From a bacterium (GTDB lineage Bacteria; JAHJDO01), in assembly GCA_023129655.1 (NCBI GenBank), contig JAGMBN010000044.1:1-9322 (forward strand): 9,322 nt of DNA, read 5' to 3'. This document shows positions 7,276 through 9,322 of the stretch, in pieces (position 1 is the first letter of the stretch; every line of letters starts with the position of its first letter). A program made the translations under genes and the position numbers. Below the pieces are notes generated by a model, which had not been told where the DNA came from, ran no database searches, and was given only the letters and a program-made list of their open reading frames with translations.

Positions 7276-8397
7276 TTACAAATAAAGTTCCTGTAGAAAA
7301 TGAAGAGCCTTTCTAACAGTAATATTTCCTATTTGACGTTCGCGTTTTAAGTGTTTTACTACCTGAACACCTGGGATATTATATTTTGAAGAAAAATATG
7401 CCAATTGTTTGCTGATAGAAGAATCACTGACTTTGACTTCAATGAACTGTTCAGCAGTATTTTCCCTGATAATGCAAAAATCAACCTCTCTGCCGTCTTT
7501 GGTCCTGACATACCTTAGACTGTGCGATTCGCCCAGATAGTCCTGTTTGGCGTATACAGCCTTAAGCAAACAGAGTCCTACCATGTTTTCAAACTGAACT
7601 CCTATATCTCCTTTTACCATTCCTGTGTCAAAAAAATAAATCTTTGGTTCTTTGAGCAAAGATCTGCCAATATTTTTTGTAAAAGGAATGACTCGGAAAA
7701 CAATATACAGCGCCTCAAAAATCTGAATATATTTTTTAACCGTATTAGGCGAAACACCGACATCCTGAGCAATAGAAGAATATGAAACCGGTGAGCCAAC
7801 CCTTTGACGCAGCAATTCCAAAACAAGCTGTATGGCCTTAAAATCATGTATTTTTTCAAAATCAAGTATATCCGTGCGAATAAGACCATCAACATACTGC
7901 ATCCGCCATCGTTTGCTATCTGTGTCATGTTCAAAAAGAAATGGTTCAGGAAATGCGCCGCGTGTAATGAAACGATCAATATCCTGTGCATAGGAAGTTG
8001 ACAAAAGTTCCCGCGGCGAAAATGGCAGCAGCCGATGGATAAAAAATCTGCCGGAAAGCGAATCTCCTGATTGACGAAAAGTGTCTAATCTGGCACTGCC
8101 TGTCACAATAATCTTAAGACATTCTTTTTTAGTATCATAAACCCCTTTCAGATAGTTTTTCCACTCAGGCATTTTATGAATTTCGTCCAAAATGAGTAAT
8201 TCAGTTGAATCAAGCCATGCCTCATCATGAATTATTTTTCTATCTTCCATGCGATCATAATTTAAATATGTGGTATTTTGAAATGATGTGGAAATTTCAT
8301 TTGCCAGCCACGTCTTGCCAACCTGACGAGGGCCCACAATAAAAACCATTTTCTTTGTCAGATCATTTAAAATATTCTTTTTTTGCCAACGATCCAT
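7276..8397 (-). CDS. AAA+ ATPase with winged-helix and DUF4143 nuclease-fold-like C-terminus
   Basis: This 373-residue protein matches the common AAA_14/DUF4143 family of accessory ATPases, whose cellular job is poorly known. Visible parts: Walker A GPRQVGKT (22-29), Walker B LLILDE (67-72), a sensor-1-like strand IIVTGSA (about 96-102), SGRFF with Arg117, and PFSPREL (125-131). A winged-helix-like segment follows at about 199-240 (SYSSIAQDVGVSPNTVKKYIQIFEAL). The DUF4143 end has REVDF (303-307) and FIEVK (318-322), a spacing like a PD-(D/E)xK core (Asp306, Glu320, Lys322). Whether it cuts DNA is inference only. In-frame TAA at 8413-8415 blocks any earlier start, so ATG 8397 is used. No Shine-Dalgarno sequence precedes it. 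It lies between rplI and obg and looks like a lineage-specific insertion, with its own candidate promoter and repeated upstream motifs. Confidence 0.9.
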   Translation of the reverse strand: MDRWQKKNILNDLTKKMVFIVGPRQVGKTWLANEISTSFQNTTYLNYDRMEDRKIIHDEAWLDSTELLILDEIHKMPEWKNYLKGVYDTKKECLKIIVTGSARLDTFRQSGDSLSGRFFIHRLLPFSPRELLSTSYAQDIDRFITRGAFPEPFLFEHDTDSKRWRMQYVDGLIRTDILDFEKIHDFKAIQLVLELLRQRVGSPVSYSSIAQDVGVSPNTVKKYIQIFEALYIVFRVIPFTKNIGRSLLKEPKIYFFDTGMVKGDIGVQFENMVGLCLLKAVYAKQDYLGESHSLRYVRTKDGREVDFCIIRENTAEQFIEVKVSDSSISKQLAYFSSKYNIPGVQVVKHLKRERQIGNITVRKALHFLQELYL

Positions 8398-8400
8398 AAC

Positions 8401-8446
8401 GACTATTTTGCATTATTTTGCGATAAAGTCAAGACTATTTTGCATT
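8401..8446. repeat. Short direct repeats (TATTTTGC x3; GACTATTTTGCATT x2) upstream of the ATPase
   Basis: The 14-mer GACTATTTTGCATT occurs exactly at 8401-8414 and 8433-8446, start to start 32 bases apart. Its core TATTTTGC occurs a third time at 8414-8421. Core starts are 8404, 8414 and 8436, so steps are 10 and 22 bases, about one and two helical turns. Read on the minus strand (GCAAAATA), one copy covers the candidate -10, one lies in the spacer and one lies just upstream of the -35. This layout fits a repressor operator. The binding protein is unknown; the ATPase's own winged helix is one candidate. Confidence 0.6.
8405..8432 (-). promoter_or_regulatory. Candidate sigma-70-type promoter for the AAA+ ATPase gene
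   Basis: On the minus strand TTGACT (8432-8427; five of six match TTGACA) is followed after 16 bases by CAAAAT (8410-8405; four of six match TATAAT). The predicted start of transcription, six to seven bases further, falls at about 8399-8397, at or next to the ATG. With no Shine-Dalgarno sequence there, the mRNA would be nearly leaderless. This is a pattern match only. Confidence 0.4.
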
Positions 8447-8459
8447 CCACATCGGAATG
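8443..8459. repeat. 6-bp-stem inverted repeat in the rplI-ATPase gap
   Basis: CATTCC (8443-8448), a 5-base ACATC loop and GGAATG (8454-8459) form a perfect inverted repeat. It overlaps the end of the second 14-bp direct repeat. Read in the rplI direction it is followed by CAAAATAG, with no T tract, so it is not a typical intrinsic terminator. It could be an operator or a weak RNA stem, or chance. Confidence 0.3.
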
Positions 8460-8494
8460 GCAAGACACATCAATCTATTGAAGTATTCGTATGA

Positions 8495-8938
8495 TTATGC
8501 CTTTACCACCCATGTTTTTACTTCTGCTGTTACTTCCTGATGAAGTTTGATCTGAATATTAAAAATACCTAGCTTTTTGATTGGCTCTTTTAATGCGATC
8601 TTCTTTTTATCAATCTCTATTCCTTCCTGCTTCAGCATGTTTGCAATATCAATAGAAGTGACAGAGCCATACATTTTTTCATCTTCTCCAACTTGAACAG
8701 GGATAGTTAAAGATAATTTAGAAAGTTTTTTTGCCAGTTCTTCAAGATTTGTTTTTTCTTCCTGTATTTTTCTTCCTTTAGCTTTTTTAATCTGTTCTGC
8801 AGCTTTCTCAGCACCGGCAGTTGCTTTAATGGCTAATCCGCGTGGTAACAGATAATTTCTGCCATAACCGTCTGCAACTTCTACTATATCCCCTGCGATT
8901 CCTAATTTGTCAATATCTTGTTTTAAAACAACCTTCAT
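8495..8938 (-). CDS. rplI: 50S ribosomal protein L9
   Basis: L9 is a two-domain large-subunit protein that binds 23S rRNA near the L1 stalk and helps maintain reading frame. The 147-residue length is typical. The N-terminal domain (about 1-50) shows the L9 signature GDIVEVADGYGRNYLLPRGLAIKAT. A long charged connecting helix (about 42-75, AEKAAEQIKKAKGRKIQEEK) leads to the C-terminal domain (about 80-147) with MYGSVTSIDIANMLKQEGIEIDKKKI. ATG 8938 is supported by AGAGGAG, ending seven bases upstream. The DUF3108 gene ends only 36 bases upstream, so cotranscription is likely. The usual rpsF-ssb-rpsR partners are not directly upstream in this window, and the downstream gene is an accessory ATPase rather than a ribosomal gene. 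Confidence 0.98.
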   Translation of the reverse strand: MKVVLKQDIDKLGIAGDIVEVADGYGRNYLLPRGLAIKATAGAEKAAEQIKKAKGRKIQEEKTNLEELAKKLSKLSLTIPVQVGEDEKMYGSVTSIDIANMLKQEGIEIDKKKIALKEPIKKLGIFNIQIKLHQEVTAEVKTWVVKA

Positions 8939-8974
8939 TTCGTTTCTCCTCTCACTTTTATTTTTCTTAACTTA

Positions 8975-9322
8975 TTATTTAGCCTTGAAACTGACAAGTT
9001 CTACAACTATGCTGCCGAAAGTTATCTTCATCTTTACTTTGACAGGGATTTTTCTCTCATCATCTGTAAGCCAGACTCTTATTTTGCGGTCTCCTACCTC
9101 AAGCACTCCTTCGAGATTCAACCCCTCAAGAACAGGCTCTATAAGTATTGTTTCATAAAACTTTTTTCCAACCTTGATTGCCTCTTTTTTCAGAACGTTC
9201 ACTCTTAATCTGTGATTTTTTCTATTATCATAAGCATTGAGCATTAAAGTCTGTCCTACAACCAGTTTCTGCGCTCTTATGTAGTATAAACATGCAAAAG
9301 GATCCTTTGCTTCAGGAAGAAT
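8975..9322 (-). CDS. DUF3108 domain protein, C-terminal part (start beyond window edge)
   Basis: The frame is open to the right edge, so only the last 115 residues are seen; the ATG at 9244 is internal, not the start. The visible part reads DPFACLYYIRAQKLVVGQ, then KKEAIKVGKKFYETILIEPVLEG, then RKIRVWLTDDERKIPVKVKMKITFGSIVVELVSF. This matches my memory of the DUF3108 family, with its LYYLR-x-x-L-x-VG, T-I-x-V-EP and WLTDD-x-RRIPV features. Family members are usually exported beta-rich proteins of unknown function in Gram-negative-type bacteria; the signal peptide, if any, lies outside the window. The gene ends with tandem stops TAATAA (8977-8972) and is followed 36 bases later by rplI. Export is inferred from the family, not seen. 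Confidence 0.78.
   Translation of the reverse strand: MLPEAKDPFACLYYIRAQKLVVGQTLMLNAYDNRKNHRLRVNVLKKEAIKVGKKFYETILIEPVLEGLNLEGVLEVGDRKIRVWLTDDERKIPVKVKMKITFGSIVVELVSFKAK

Noticed and set aside
7017..7316. Plus-strand open frames opposite obg
   Set aside because: They are complementary to the glycine-rich Obg domain; low-complexity Pro/Ser-rich translations are expected from its reverse strand.
7614..7991. Second minus-strand open frame inside the ATPase gene
   Set aside because: It is out of frame with the intact, motif-complete ATPase, and the Cys/Phe/Leu-rich translation is typical of a shadow frame.
7276..8397. Defence system or toxin-antitoxin module centred on the ATPase
   Set aside because: The ATPase stands alone; its neighbours are rplI and obg, and no partner effector, nuclease gene or small antitoxin gene is seen.

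Overview
The window reads as a densely packed, AT-rich piece of bacterial chromosome, mostly housekeeping genes with one accessory gene. No rRNA or other strong marker is present, so the organism cannot be named. A DUF3108-family protein, an EIIA-Ntr (PtsN) protein, a fused M16B-type peptidase and an unusual PurF relative together suggest an uncultured Gram-negative-type lineage, perhaps Omnitrophota-like. That is a low-confidence impression, not a measurement.

Plus strand, 1-6255: five genes run left to right. The first is the 3' part of a divergent amidophosphoribosyltransferase-like gene (its 5' end is outside the window). Its stop codon overlaps the start of a gene for a long M16 zinc peptidase made of two fused halves. 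A 132-bp gap follows, holding a perfect 8-bp-stem hairpin that looks like a dispersed intergenic repeat. Then come ptsN, cysE and cysS, closely spaced or overlapping. CysE makes O-acetylserine, the cysteine precursor, and CysS charges cysteine onto tRNA-Cys, so these two form a cysteine supply-and-use pair. PtsN is a possible regulatory companion.

Minus strand, 9322-6252: four genes run right to left. They are the 3' part of a DUF3108 protein gene (start outside the window), rplI (ribosomal protein L9), a DUF4143-type AAA+ ATPase gene, and obg (ribosome-associated GTPase). The ATPase is the accessory element. It lies between two ribosome-related genes, lacks a visible ribosome binding site, and is preceded by a candidate promoter overlapped by three copies of an 8-bp motif. 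The last genes of the two strands, cysS and obg, converge with their stop codons overlapping in one TTAA, leaving no intergenic space.

No RNA genes, CRISPR arrays, insertion sequences or riboswitches could be supported. No stretch over 300 bases lacks a gene. Nothing here amounts to a clear new multi-gene system. The best leads are the ATPase control region, the complementary active-site split within the fused M16 protein, and the altered catalytic and Fe-S positions of the PurF-like protein.
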